From positions 1 through 13,968 of the forward strand of contig SKSL01000024.1 of NCBI GenBank assembly GCA_007123015.1: DNA of 13,968 nt, in the 5' to 3' direction. The stretch comes from Natronohydrobacter sp. (GTDB lineage: Bacteria > Pseudomonadota > Alphaproteobacteria > Rhodobacterales > Rhodobacteraceae). The position numbers were made by a program, and so were the translations under genes. The notes beneath the pieces were generated by a model. That model did no database searches and was not told where the DNA came from. It saw only the letters and a program-made list of their open reading frames with translations. Within the stretch, counting starts at the first letter, position 1. Each line of letters starts with the position of its first letter. Shown piece after piece: positions 1 through 7,430 of the stretch.

Positions 1-2159
1 AAGGCGTCGATCCCTTCCTCGGCCTCGGCCCCCAGCCGCGCGATCAAGCGGCGGCGGCCATCATGGCGGATCAGCATTCGCTCGATCAGATCGAAAGGTC
101 GCAGGAAATCGGTCTGGCGGCGCAGGTCATTGATCACATCAAGCGTCTCGGCCTCACCGCTCTCGCGCAGCCGGGTCCAGAGAAACGCACCCGCGCGCCC
201 CTGTGCCAGTCGGAACAGCCGATCTTCGGACCAGCCGAACAACGGCGAGCGCAGACAGGCCGCGAGCGACAGATCATCTTCCGGCGTGGCCAGAAAATGT
301 AGCAGCGCCGTCAGATCGCGCACGGCCATTTCCCCGCCCAGTCGCAGCCGGTCCGCACCGGCCATCTGCAATCCTTCGGCCTTGCAGGCTGTGATGATCT
401 CGTGAAACAGCGCATTGCGGCGGCGCACGAGGATCAGCACATCGCCCTCATGCATCACCCTTGCGCCGCCCTTCTGCGGGATCATCACCCGTGCGTCGAT
501 CATCCGGCGCAATTCGCGCGCAATCGCACGGGCGAGGCGGCGGAAATGATGCTCTTCGGCGCGCACATCGACCGGGTCATACCAGTCGGGCGGCTCGGGG
601 GCCTTGTCGCTCTCGAAAAGCGGCCAGAGATCCACACGCCCCGGCAGCGCGGAATTGAACGCGATATGCTGCGGGATACCACCCAAGCCTGCGTCATGCG
701 GGGGCCGGAACGTCGCATCGACCATGCGCAGGATCGCGTCGGACGAGCGGAAAGAATGCGCCAGAAGCGCCTCGTTCAGCCGCAGATCGACATGCCCCAG
801 TTTTTCGCGAAACTGCGCCTTCATTGCGTCGAACACGCGCAGATCCGCCCCCTGAAAGGAATAGATCGACTGTTTCTTGTCGCCCACGACAAACAGTGTA
901 CGGCTGGCTTCCCGCGCACCGATCCCGGCGGTAAATTCCTGCGCCAGTTGCTCGATCACGCGCCATTGACCGGGCGAGGTATCCTGCGCCTCATCGACCA
1001 GAATATGATCGACCCCGCCATCGAGCTTGAATAGCACCCATTGCGCCACGGAAGGATCGGTCAGCAATTGGCCCGCCCGCGCGATCAGATCATCGAAATC
1101 CAGCCAGCCGCGCGCGGCCTTGGCAGCCGCATAGGCGGGCAGGAAAGCGCGGGCGAATTCATGCAAGGCGATGCTGCGGATGAAACAGGTCAAGGCAACC
1201 CGGCGCGCGCGGGCCCCTTCCACGCGGGCCATCAGTTGGTTGAGCGGGTCGAGCAGCGGACCAAGCACTTTTTGAGTCGGTTTGGTAGGCAGGCTGCCGA
1301 TTTTTGCGCTGAAGGGGGCTTTGGTCTTTGCGCCATTGAGAAAAAGCGCTTCCAGCGCTACGAGAGTGGCCATGTCCGGCGCGCCTTGCGCAAGTACACG
1401 CAGTTTTTCCGCATTCTTTGCATCGGTCACGCTGCCCGCTGCCAGGATCGGCACCAGATCGTCAAACAGGGCAAATTCACTGCCCAGAAACACATCGGCC
1501 AGAAGATCCTGTTCGCCATAGTCTGGCGGAAGCTCCAGCGCCGCGCGCAGTTCAGCCTCTGGCAGCGGGCCATCGAATGCCTGCGCCTGTCCGCAAATCT
1601 CGCGCAGCAGATCGTCGATGTCAGACCCTGTGAAGACGCCCGCCAAAGCATCAAGCGCCGCGCGGCCACCCCCTTCCGCCAGCCGGTCCAGCACATCCGC
1701 GCGCAGGATCCGGGCCGAGCGGTCATCCATTTCCCGGAAAGCCGGGGAGAGCCCGGCTTCCAGCGGGAAACGGCGCAACAGGGCGGCGCAAAACGAATGG
1801 ATGGTCTGGATTTTCAACCCCCCCGGCGCTTCGATCGCGCGGGCAAACAGTCGCCGCGCCTCTGCCAGCCCACCTGTCTTTTCGGCATCGATCCGCGCAA
1901 GCCTGTCGCGCAATTCGGCTTCGGGCAGCATCGCCCATTCGCCCAAAAGCCCGAACAGCCGGTTCTGCATCTCGCTGGCCGCAGCCTTGGTATAGGTCAG
2001 GCAAAGAATGCGCTGCGGCTCGACCCCGCGCAGCAACAGCCGCGCCACGCGGTCGGTCAGAACCTTGGTCTTGCCCGATCCGGCATTGGCTGAAAGCCAG
2101 GTCGAGTCGAGCGGGCTGGCGGCGCGGTTCTGCGCGAGCGTGGCCTCGTCAAACTGCAT
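1..2159 (-). CDS. addA: AddA, double-strand break repair helicase-nuclease subunit (partial, C-terminus off left edge)
   Basis: This is the ATP-dependent 3'-5' helicase subunit of AddAB, which resects double-strand breaks for RecA loading; it acts in the cytoplasm as a complex with AddB. The frame is open to the left edge, showing about 719 residues of a family usually near 1,100-1,200, so the C-terminal nuclease domain is not visible. UvrD-type motifs appear in order: Walker A (ANAGSGKT, residues 24-31), YTKAAA (motif Ia), TIHSFC (Ib), DEAQD (Walker B, 389-393), GDKKQSIYSFQGA (motif III, from about 426) and an HSFRSS segment (motif IV-like). The segment ADRLRLGGEMAVRDL, nearer the left edge, is typical of alphaproteobacterial AddA. 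I chose the ATG at 2159 because AGGGG sits six bases before it; an in-frame ATG at 2165 is the alternative. The start overlaps the end of addB by 11 bases, which suggests translational coupling. Confidence 0.95.
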   Translation of the reverse strand, partial: MQFDEATLAQNRAASPLDSTWLSANAGSGKTKVLTDRVARLLLRGVEPQRILCLTYTKAAASEMQNRLFGLLGEWAMLPEAELRDRLARIDAEKTGGLAEARRLFARAIEAPGGLKIQTIHSFCAALLRRFPLEAGLSPAFREMDDRSARILRADVLDRLAEGGGRAALDALAGVFTGSDIDDLLREICGQAQAFDGPLPEAELRAALELPPDYGEQDLLADVFLGSEFALFDDLVPILAAGSVTDAKNAEKLRVLAQGAPDMATLVALEALFLNGAKTKAPFSAKIGSLPTKPTQKVLGPLLDPLNQLMARVEGARARRVALTCFIRSIALHEFARAFLPAYAAAKAARGWLDFDDLIARAGQLLTDPSVAQWVLFKLDGGVDHILVDEAQDTSPGQWRVIEQLAQEFTAGIGAREASRTLFVVGDKKQSIYSFQGADLRVFDAMKAQFREKLGHVDLRLNEALLAHSFRSSDAILRMVDATFRPPHDAGLGGIPQHIAFNSALPGRVDLWPLFESDKAPEPPDWYDPVDVRAEEHHFRRLARAIARELRRMIDARVMIPQKGGARVMHEGDVLILVRRRNALFHEIITACKAEGLQMAGADRLRLGGEMAVRDLTALLHFLATPEDDLSLAACLRSPLFGWSEDRLFRLAQGRAGAFLWTRLRESGEAETLDVINDLRRQTDFLRPFDLIERMLIRHDGRRRLIARLGAEAEEGIDA

Positions 2160-5079
2160 CGCCATCCCCTACGGACAAGATTACCGGATCATCCTGCATC
2201 ACCCATTCCCCGAAGCGTGACAGATGATCGTAATCTGACACTTCATGCTCTTTCAGCAAATGTCGCCGTGCCGCGAAACCGCGTTCGGGCGCGAGATAGG
2301 CGCGGATCAGCTGTTCGAACTGGTCCCGTGTTTCTTCAATCAGAGCAGGGGTCATATCAGTCAGCATGATCTTGGGCGTCGCGCCAAGCCCCAGATAGGT
2401 GATACGCGCGACATCGCGCAGGCCCAGCGCTTCAAAAGCACCAGCCTCGGCCATGACCGCTTGCAGCAAGAGTTGCTTATCGAAATGCTTCTGCATTTTG
2501 TCAGAAGGCGGCGCGCCTGTCTTGTAATCAATGATATGCACGCGCCCATCAGGCCATTCATCCACCCGGTCCGGCTTGGCGACCAGCGTGAAGGCCGGAT
2601 CGCGCAAGGTGAGCGTACCGCGCTCTTCCAGCATCAGCACACGGCCGGGCTGGTCGAGATGAAACTGCAGGAACGCCTGCGCCGCGCGTGCCAGCCGCGC
2701 CTGAAACAGGGCGCGTGCAGCGGGCCAGGGCACTTCATCCTGCAAGACCTGCGCCCCGATCCGCATGAGCTGATCAAATGCATCCGGCGCGGGGGCCGCT
2801 TTGGTAAATTCCTCCAGAACCTTGTGCAGAACAGTCCCGCGCAAAAGCGCATCCGGCGATGGGTGAAGCGGGTTCAGCTTGCGCAGGCCAAGCACATATT
2901 TCGCATAGATTTCATAGGGGTCGCGGATCAGGCGGCTGATTGCCGTGACCGGCAATTCCCGTGGGCGGGTTGCGACTGGCGCCGCAGGTGCAGGGCGCGG
3001 CGCAGGCGGGTCCGCAGGCAGATGGTCGAATGACAGATCAAAGGCCTCTGCCATCGCCAGCCAGGTGTTTCCGCGCGCGCGCATGCCCTCCAGCGCCGCG
3101 ACACCTTCACCCGGCAAACCGTTCAGCAGATTGATCAACCGGTTCAACCAGCGCGAGGGCACAGTCTGCGCCTCGGCATCGCGTAGAGCACGCGCAAGCA
3201 CCACTTCGCGCGCGCCAATCGCCTGCTGGAAATCATGCGCGGACAGGCCGATCTGGCGCTCGGGCAGCAGCAGCCCGGCATCAGCGCGCATCCGGCGGTT
3301 CAGCCAGGGGTCGGGATCCGGGGATTTGGGCCAGACCCCTTCGTTCAGCCCCGCCAGAATCACAAGATCTGCGCCCTGCACCCGCGCTTCCAGCGTGCCC
3401 CAGATCATGATCCCAGGATGCGCCGCAATGGGGTCGCGCACGTCAAACCCCTGCAGATAGGCTGTGACAAAGGCCTCGAAGTCACGCGGCGAAAGCGCGC
3501 CGCCATGCTGCGCCTCATGCGCCAGTTCAGTCATGACGCTGAGCGCCTTTATCCCGGCAGCCTCCTTCCACAGCTCGGATTCGCCCCCATCCGGCCCCAA
3601 GGCAAGTGCTTCCGCCAAGGCCAGATGCACTGTGACCAGTTCAGCCAAGGGACGCGGGGCCGGGTCCGGGGCGAAAGGCAGAGTCGCGCAGAGCCAGTCA
3701 GTCCAGGCGCTGCGATCCCCGTGCTTTGCGAAAGCGGACAAGAACTCTGGCGCGGGATAGGCCACCCCCTTGCGCCGGAGCATCAATTCCAGATCGCGCG
3801 TGTGCAGCAGATGTGGGCCACGGTCGCCGGCGCTATGGGTCAGCGGGTGCTTCAGCAAGGTCAGCAGGGCCTGCCCATCCATCCGCTGCGCCATCAGCCC
3901 GGCGACATGGCGCAAAAACCGCCCCGGCGCCGAAAGCGCAAGTGGGCGACCGGCGCTGTCATCGGGCGTGATACGCCATTGATCAAGCGTTGCTGTGACG
4001 CGCCGCGTCAGGTCACGATCCGGCGTGATCAGCGCGGCGGTCTGGCCTGCCTCTGCAGCATGGCGCAGGCGCAGGGCGATCGCCTGGGCTTCCATGCGTG
4101 GGGACGGTGCCTCGATCAGCGAAAGGTCTGCGCAGGCATGATCCAAGGCGCGCAGCTTTGGGCCGTCCTGCATCCATTGATCGGTCACAGGCGCAGGCCG
4201 CAGCGCGAGCGAGACCAGCGCATTGCGTGCCGGGGCCGGGGCCGCCATATCGCACCAGCGCTGGACCGCGTCGGGCGGCATGTCCAGCGCCTGACACAGG
4301 CGCAGGAAGCGGAATTGCGGATGGTCTTCGGGGGTCGCACCGTCTGGCAGCGCCGCCCAGGTCGCGGCAGACATGTCAAAATCAAAGCCCGGCAAGACCA
4401 CGCCCCCCTGCGGCAGTTGCGCCACGGCCTGCATCAGCAGCGCTGTGGTCCCGCGCGATCCTGTTGATCCCGCAATCAGGATCGGGTCCTGTGGTGGGGC
4501 TGTCTGCCACTGCGCAACCAGCGCTTCCGCCTGCGCCCTCAGACGCCCTTCGGCATCGGGGGAATCGGTCCGCAGCACCTGTTCCGCCAGCGAGATAAAG
4601 GCCAGAGATCGCGCCCAATGCCCGGAATGGCGGCTGACATCCAGATCGCGCAGCCGGTCTGTCGGCACCCCTTCAGCCTGCATTTCCGCAAAGAGCCGCG
4701 CCAGACTGTCGGAGAGATCGAACAGCGCGCTGCGGGGCGCCAGGGTCGGATCCGCCTGCAGCAGCTTGTCCACAAGCTGCGCCAGTTCAAGGCGGCGGCG
4801 CAAGGGCGGGATGGCGGGCGGCAGCTCTGCTGCGCCGGCGAACAGCAGCGGATCGGTGATCAGGCGGATACGCGGCTGCAATCCCGGCCCTTGCGCGGCA
4901 AAGGCCGCACGCAAACGCATGCGCATCCGGGCCGAATTGGCAAGGATCGTCACACGCGCACGGCGCATGGGGGGCTGGCCTGCCAGACGCATGGCACAGC
5001 CCTGCGCGAACGCTGTCGGAAAATCGACGCCAGAAGGCAGCGCAAAAAGGCGCGGTGCGGCTTTGTCCTGCTGGAACAT
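2149..5079 (-). CDS. addB: AddB, double-strand break repair protein (alphaproteobacterial type)
   Basis: This 976-residue protein is the second subunit of the AddAB helicase-nuclease. The N-terminal two thirds has the UvrD-like fold of AddB but no Walker A motif (none is visible in the first 60 residues), consistent with a non-motor, DNA-scanning role. The C-terminal RecB-family PD-(D/E)xK nuclease is complete: the helix containing H752 (GTVLHKVLEEF), D837 within KPDRVDE, and D851/K853 within IIDYKTG. Where AddB proteins with an iron-sulfur staple carry the first cysteine (CP followed by aromatics), this protein has DPYEIY at 720-725. There is no cysteine after the nuclease core, so the cluster appears absent. 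It starts six bases after the tsaE stop and ends inside the addA start region. Length and motifs fit the alphaproteobacterial AddB family well. Confidence 0.95.
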   Translation of the reverse strand: MFQQDKAAPRLFALPSGVDFPTAFAQGCAMRLAGQPPMRRARVTILANSARMRMRLRAAFAAQGPGLQPRIRLITDPLLFAGAAELPPAIPPLRRRLELAQLVDKLLQADPTLAPRSALFDLSDSLARLFAEMQAEGVPTDRLRDLDVSRHSGHWARSLAFISLAEQVLRTDSPDAEGRLRAQAEALVAQWQTAPPQDPILIAGSTGSRGTTALLMQAVAQLPQGGVVLPGFDFDMSAATWAALPDGATPEDHPQFRFLRLCQALDMPPDAVQRWCDMAAPAPARNALVSLALRPAPVTDQWMQDGPKLRALDHACADLSLIEAPSPRMEAQAIALRLRHAAEAGQTAALITPDRDLTRRVTATLDQWRITPDDSAGRPLALSAPGRFLRHVAGLMAQRMDGQALLTLLKHPLTHSAGDRGPHLLHTRDLELMLRRKGVAYPAPEFLSAFAKHGDRSAWTDWLCATLPFAPDPAPRPLAELVTVHLALAEALALGPDGGESELWKEAAGIKALSVMTELAHEAQHGGALSPRDFEAFVTAYLQGFDVRDPIAAHPGIMIWGTLEARVQGADLVILAGLNEGVWPKSPDPDPWLNRRMRADAGLLLPERQIGLSAHDFQQAIGAREVVLARALRDAEAQTVPSRWLNRLINLLNGLPGEGVAALEGMRARGNTWLAMAEAFDLSFDHLPADPPAPRPAPAAPVATRPRELPVTAISRLIRDPYEIYAKYVLGLRKLNPLHPSPDALLRGTVLHKVLEEFTKAAPAPDAFDQLMRIGAQVLQDEVPWPAARALFQARLARAAQAFLQFHLDQPGRVLMLEERGTLTLRDPAFTLVAKPDRVDEWPDGRVHIIDYKTGAPPSDKMQKHFDKQLLLQAVMAEAGAFEALGLRDVARITYLGLGATPKIMLTDMTPALIEETRDQFEQLIRAYLAPERGFAARRHLLKEHEVSDYDHLSRFGEWVMQDDPVILSVGDGDAV

Positions 5080-5085
5080 GCGCGC

Positions 5086-5592
5086 CTAATGCTCCGACAG
5101 GACAGGGGCAAGGCGCGCGCACCACTGCGGCGGACCATCCAGTGTCAGATACCGCTCATCGGCATGACGGCCCGGAGCAAGTGTCAGACGTAGCGCATCC
5201 TTCGGGGCCAGCGTGCCCAGTCGCTCGGCCCATTCCACCAGACAGATGGCAGTGGCAAACGCATCCTCCAGACCCAGTTCGACCACCTCTTGCGTGTCAC
5301 CAAGTCGGTACAAATCTGCATGCCACAGCTCCAGATCACCCAGATCATAGGTCTGGACCAGCGTAAAACTGGGCGAGGGCACATCTTCCATACGCCCAAG
5401 CGCCGCCAGTCGCGACTGGATCAAGGCGCGGCAGAAATGGCTTTTTCCGGCACCGACCGAACCGTGCAGCAGCAGCGTGTCGCCAGCAGCAAGCAGACGG
5501 CCAAGGCGTGCTGCCAGTGCCGCCGTGGCATCAGGAGAGGAACTGTTCAGCGACAGCAAACGAGACAGACCAGGCAAGACGCAAGATTCCAT
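5086..5592 (-). CDS. tsaE: TsaE, tRNA threonylcarbamoyladenosine biosynthesis ATPase
   Basis: This 168-residue P-loop ATPase works with TsaB, TsaC and TsaD to make N6-threonylcarbamoyladenosine at position 37 of ANN-decoding tRNAs, in the cytoplasm. The visible family motifs are Walker A GSVGAGKS (44-51), SPSFTLVQTY (73-82, the switch-like segment), HADLYRL (91-97) and VEWAERL (119-125). Length is close to the usual 150-160. The ATG at 5592 is used although its Shine-Dalgarno sequence is weak; the frame stays open upstream for at least ten codons without a better start. It lies 59 bases after the PAS gene and six bases before addB, probably in the same transcript. In many related genomes, as I recall, a sugar kinase (amgK) and a nucleotidyltransferase (murU) sit between tsaE and addB; here they do not. 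Confidence 0.95.
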   Translation of the reverse strand: MESCVLPGLSRLLSLNSSSPDATAALAARLGRLLAAGDTLLLHGSVGAGKSHFCRALIQSRLAALGRMEDVPSPSFTLVQTYDLGDLELWHADLYRLGDTQEVVELGLEDAFATAICLVEWAERLGTLAPKDALRLTLAPGRHADERYLTLDGPPQWCARLAPVLSEH

Positions 5593-5651
5593 GAACCCGA
5601 GAGTGCCACGTTCAGATCCTTTCTGCCAGCGACAAACCCGACCTTGTTGGC

Positions 5652-7352
5652 TCAGACCCGGACACGGCTGCCGATATGGCGCGCCGTTCGCGGTTTTCGC
5701 CCTTGGCCAGCGTCTGTCAGGGTCGGTTCGGTCACTGGCACAAGGCTGCTGGTCACCTCTGGTCGCGACAGATCGGGGCGTCTGATCAGGTCATCATGCA
5801 GGTTGCGATCACTGCGCTGCGTAAGCAAGCCCTGCGCCAAGGGCTGAAAGACCAACATGACAGCCCCGCCATTCAATCGCTGCGCGCGCAATGCAAGCGG
5901 GATGCCCGTGCGCAAGGCAGCGGATCCGGTAATTTCGTCCTGCGGCTCGGCATTGCTTACGAATTCAGCCAATCGCGCCCAGAACGTCGTTGGCTCGCAC
6001 GCCGCTGACCAACGCGAAAGCGCGTCAGACAGACCCCCATCCGCAAGATCCGCGCACGGATCCGTGCCCCAGAGGCGGGCATATCCGGCATTCGACAGCA
6101 AGGCATGCCCGGACAGACCGAAGACCACGATCCCCTCGTTCAACGCATCAATGGCATTCTGTGCAGTCTCGATCTCATTGCGGAAATTCCGATTCAGGGC
6201 GGCTTCTGTTGTCACATCCTCGATGAAAAGGGCAATCGCGCCATTCGGCTGCGGGCGGCCCGAGACATGAAAAACACGGCCAGCATCAAGACACCATTCT
6301 TCGGCAAAGACACCAGATTCAGCGGCTTTTTCCATCTCAATGATTTCACGCCGCCAATCGCCGAAATTCTTTGGCTCGGGCAGCATACGCTTTTCGCGCA
6401 TGGCGTAGAGCACTTGTTCAAAACTGGGCTTGGCGACCAGAAAGAGCGTGTCCAGACCAGTCAGATCAACAAGGGCCGGATTGAAGACCTGCAACCTGCG
6501 ATCTGCGTCAAACAACAAAAGACCAATCGGCAAACAGGAAAAGATCCGCGTCAGGGTCTGCAGGTTCTCACGCCGCTGCACTTCAGATTGCACTGTTGCG
6601 TCAACCGGCACTGCGAAATGCAGGTCTTGCGCGCCGCCAGCGCCTTGCGAATGCGCAAACCAGCGCTGCCCCTGTTCGCTTTGCAAGGCCATGCGTCCCT
6701 TTTCATCCCGAACCATCCCCGCGAATATGTCAGGAAGAGGCCATGTCAGCTCCCTGTCATCTGCACTTTCCTGAACTGCGCGGATATAAGGGGTATTCGC
6801 CCAAATCACGCGCCCTTCCGGGTCAGTTTTCCAGATCAGGACAGGCGCCAAGCGCGCGACGCTGCGCAGGGTGTGCAGCTCATCCTGCAATGCGTCGAAA
6901 CTCAAGCGATCAATGGCCAGCAAGGCCCCCTCGACAGATGTGTCCGAAAGACGCAGATGGGTCCGCCCCTTGAACGCGCGCATGGACAGGACAAGGCCAT
7001 CGCCTGTGGCAGAGCGCAACTCGGCCTGACCCTGGGCGACAAGTCCCGACAAAGCTTGATCCAGCTCCGGGAACCGTGCTGCCAGATAGGCATGCAACCG
7101 GGTCCAAGGCGTCGCGGCTTCCGGATCGGGCGCAGCATCGGCAAGCGCATCAAGCAGGGTCTTGCCGGGTTGTGAGCAGTCCATCAGGTCAGGGCCGCAA
7201 AAGACAAAGACAGCATCGCGGTCGGCAGTGCCCGCAAGGGTATCGGCAGGTGAAGATCCGGGCCGCAAGCCGAAAAAGATCGCCAGACTGCCCAAAACCA
7301 CAAGAGCTGCCGTCGTGACGATCGTCAAGCCCAGTATCATTGCCTCTGCCAT
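5652..7352 (-). CDS. Membrane-anchored triple-PAS protein without kinase domain (DivL-like candidate)
   Basis: This 566-residue protein has one N-terminal membrane helix (about residues 5-28), a variable region to about 160, then three PAS-type domains at roughly 163-260 (LAPVLIWKTDPEGRVIWAN), 268-382 (LPIGLLLFDADRRLQVFN, closing with FIEDVT) and 396-504 (LNEGIVVFGLSGHALLSN). After the third PAS comes a charged, proline-containing tail of about 60 residues with no HisKA or HATPase motif, so it cannot be an active histidine kinase. Homologues in front of tsaE in alphaproteobacteria are, as I recall, DivL-type proteins with a full kinase core. This copy looks shortened, and only 59 bases separate it from tsaE, leaving no room for a frameshifted kinase remnant. 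The ATG at 7352 has AAGGGG seven bases upstream. A perfect CtrA consensus lies 47-61 bases before the start. The DivL identity is inference; the PAS content and absence of a kinase are seen. Confidence 0.8.
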   Translation of the reverse strand: MAEAMILGLTIVTTAALVVLGSLAIFFGLRPGSSPADTLAGTADRDAVFVFCGPDLMDCSQPGKTLLDALADAAPDPEAATPWTRLHAYLAARFPELDQALSGLVAQGQAELRSATGDGLVLSMRAFKGRTHLRLSDTSVEGALLAIDRLSFDALQDELHTLRSVARLAPVLIWKTDPEGRVIWANTPYIRAVQESADDRELTWPLPDIFAGMVRDEKGRMALQSEQGQRWFAHSQGAGGAQDLHFAVPVDATVQSEVQRRENLQTLTRIFSCLPIGLLLFDADRRLQVFNPALVDLTGLDTLFLVAKPSFEQVLYAMREKRMLPEPKNFGDWRREIIEMEKAAESGVFAEEWCLDAGRVFHVSGRPQPNGAIALFIEDVTTEAALNRNFRNEIETAQNAIDALNEGIVVFGLSGHALLSNAGYARLWGTDPCADLADGGLSDALSRWSAACEPTTFWARLAEFVSNAEPQDEITGSAALRTGIPLALRAQRLNGGAVMLVFQPLAQGLLTQRSDRNLHDDLIRRPDLSRPEVTSSLVPVTEPTLTDAGQGRKPRTARHIGSRVRV

Positions 7353-7398
7353 GTGCCTGCCCCTTGCGTGGTACAGGACTCACTTTGCCGGGTCTTAG

Positions 7399-7413
7399 TT
7401 AAGCGCCGGTTAA
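7399..7413 (-). promoter_or_regulatory. Putative CtrA binding site (TTAA-N7-TTAA)
   Basis: On the minus strand the sequence reads TTAACCGGCGCTTAAC, an exact match to the full CtrA box TTAA-N7-TTAA(C). It lies in the 78-base gap before the PAS gene, 47-61 bases upstream of its start codon, where an activator site overlapping a -35 region could sit. I do not see a convincing -10 element. The box lies inside a larger imperfect palindrome (GTCTTA at 7392-7397, TAAGAC at 7411-7416) that could instead form a hairpin after the exonuclease gene. I noticed no other spaced TTAA pair in this GC-rich window. Confidence 0.6.
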
Positions 7414-7430
7414 GACGCCCGATGCAAAGG

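Noticed and set aside
1041..2093. Plus-strand open frame of 350 codons opposite addA
   Set aside because: It is an antisense shadow: the minus strand here encodes clear AddA motifs, and the plus-strand product is Arg/Gln-rich with no recognisable domain.
3235..4467. Plus-strand open frame of 410 codons opposite addB
   Set aside because: It is the longest shadow frame, caused by GC-rich codon use in addB; it has no domain and no ribosome site of note.
6105..7175. Plus-strand open frame of 356 codons opposite the PAS gene
   Set aside because: It overlaps the PAS coding region fully and its product resembles no family.
7390..7420. Intrinsic terminator for the exonuclease gene
   Set aside because: The GTCTTA/TAAGAC stem is short, has a 13-base loop and no T-run; the CtrA-box reading explains the sequence better, though both remain possible.
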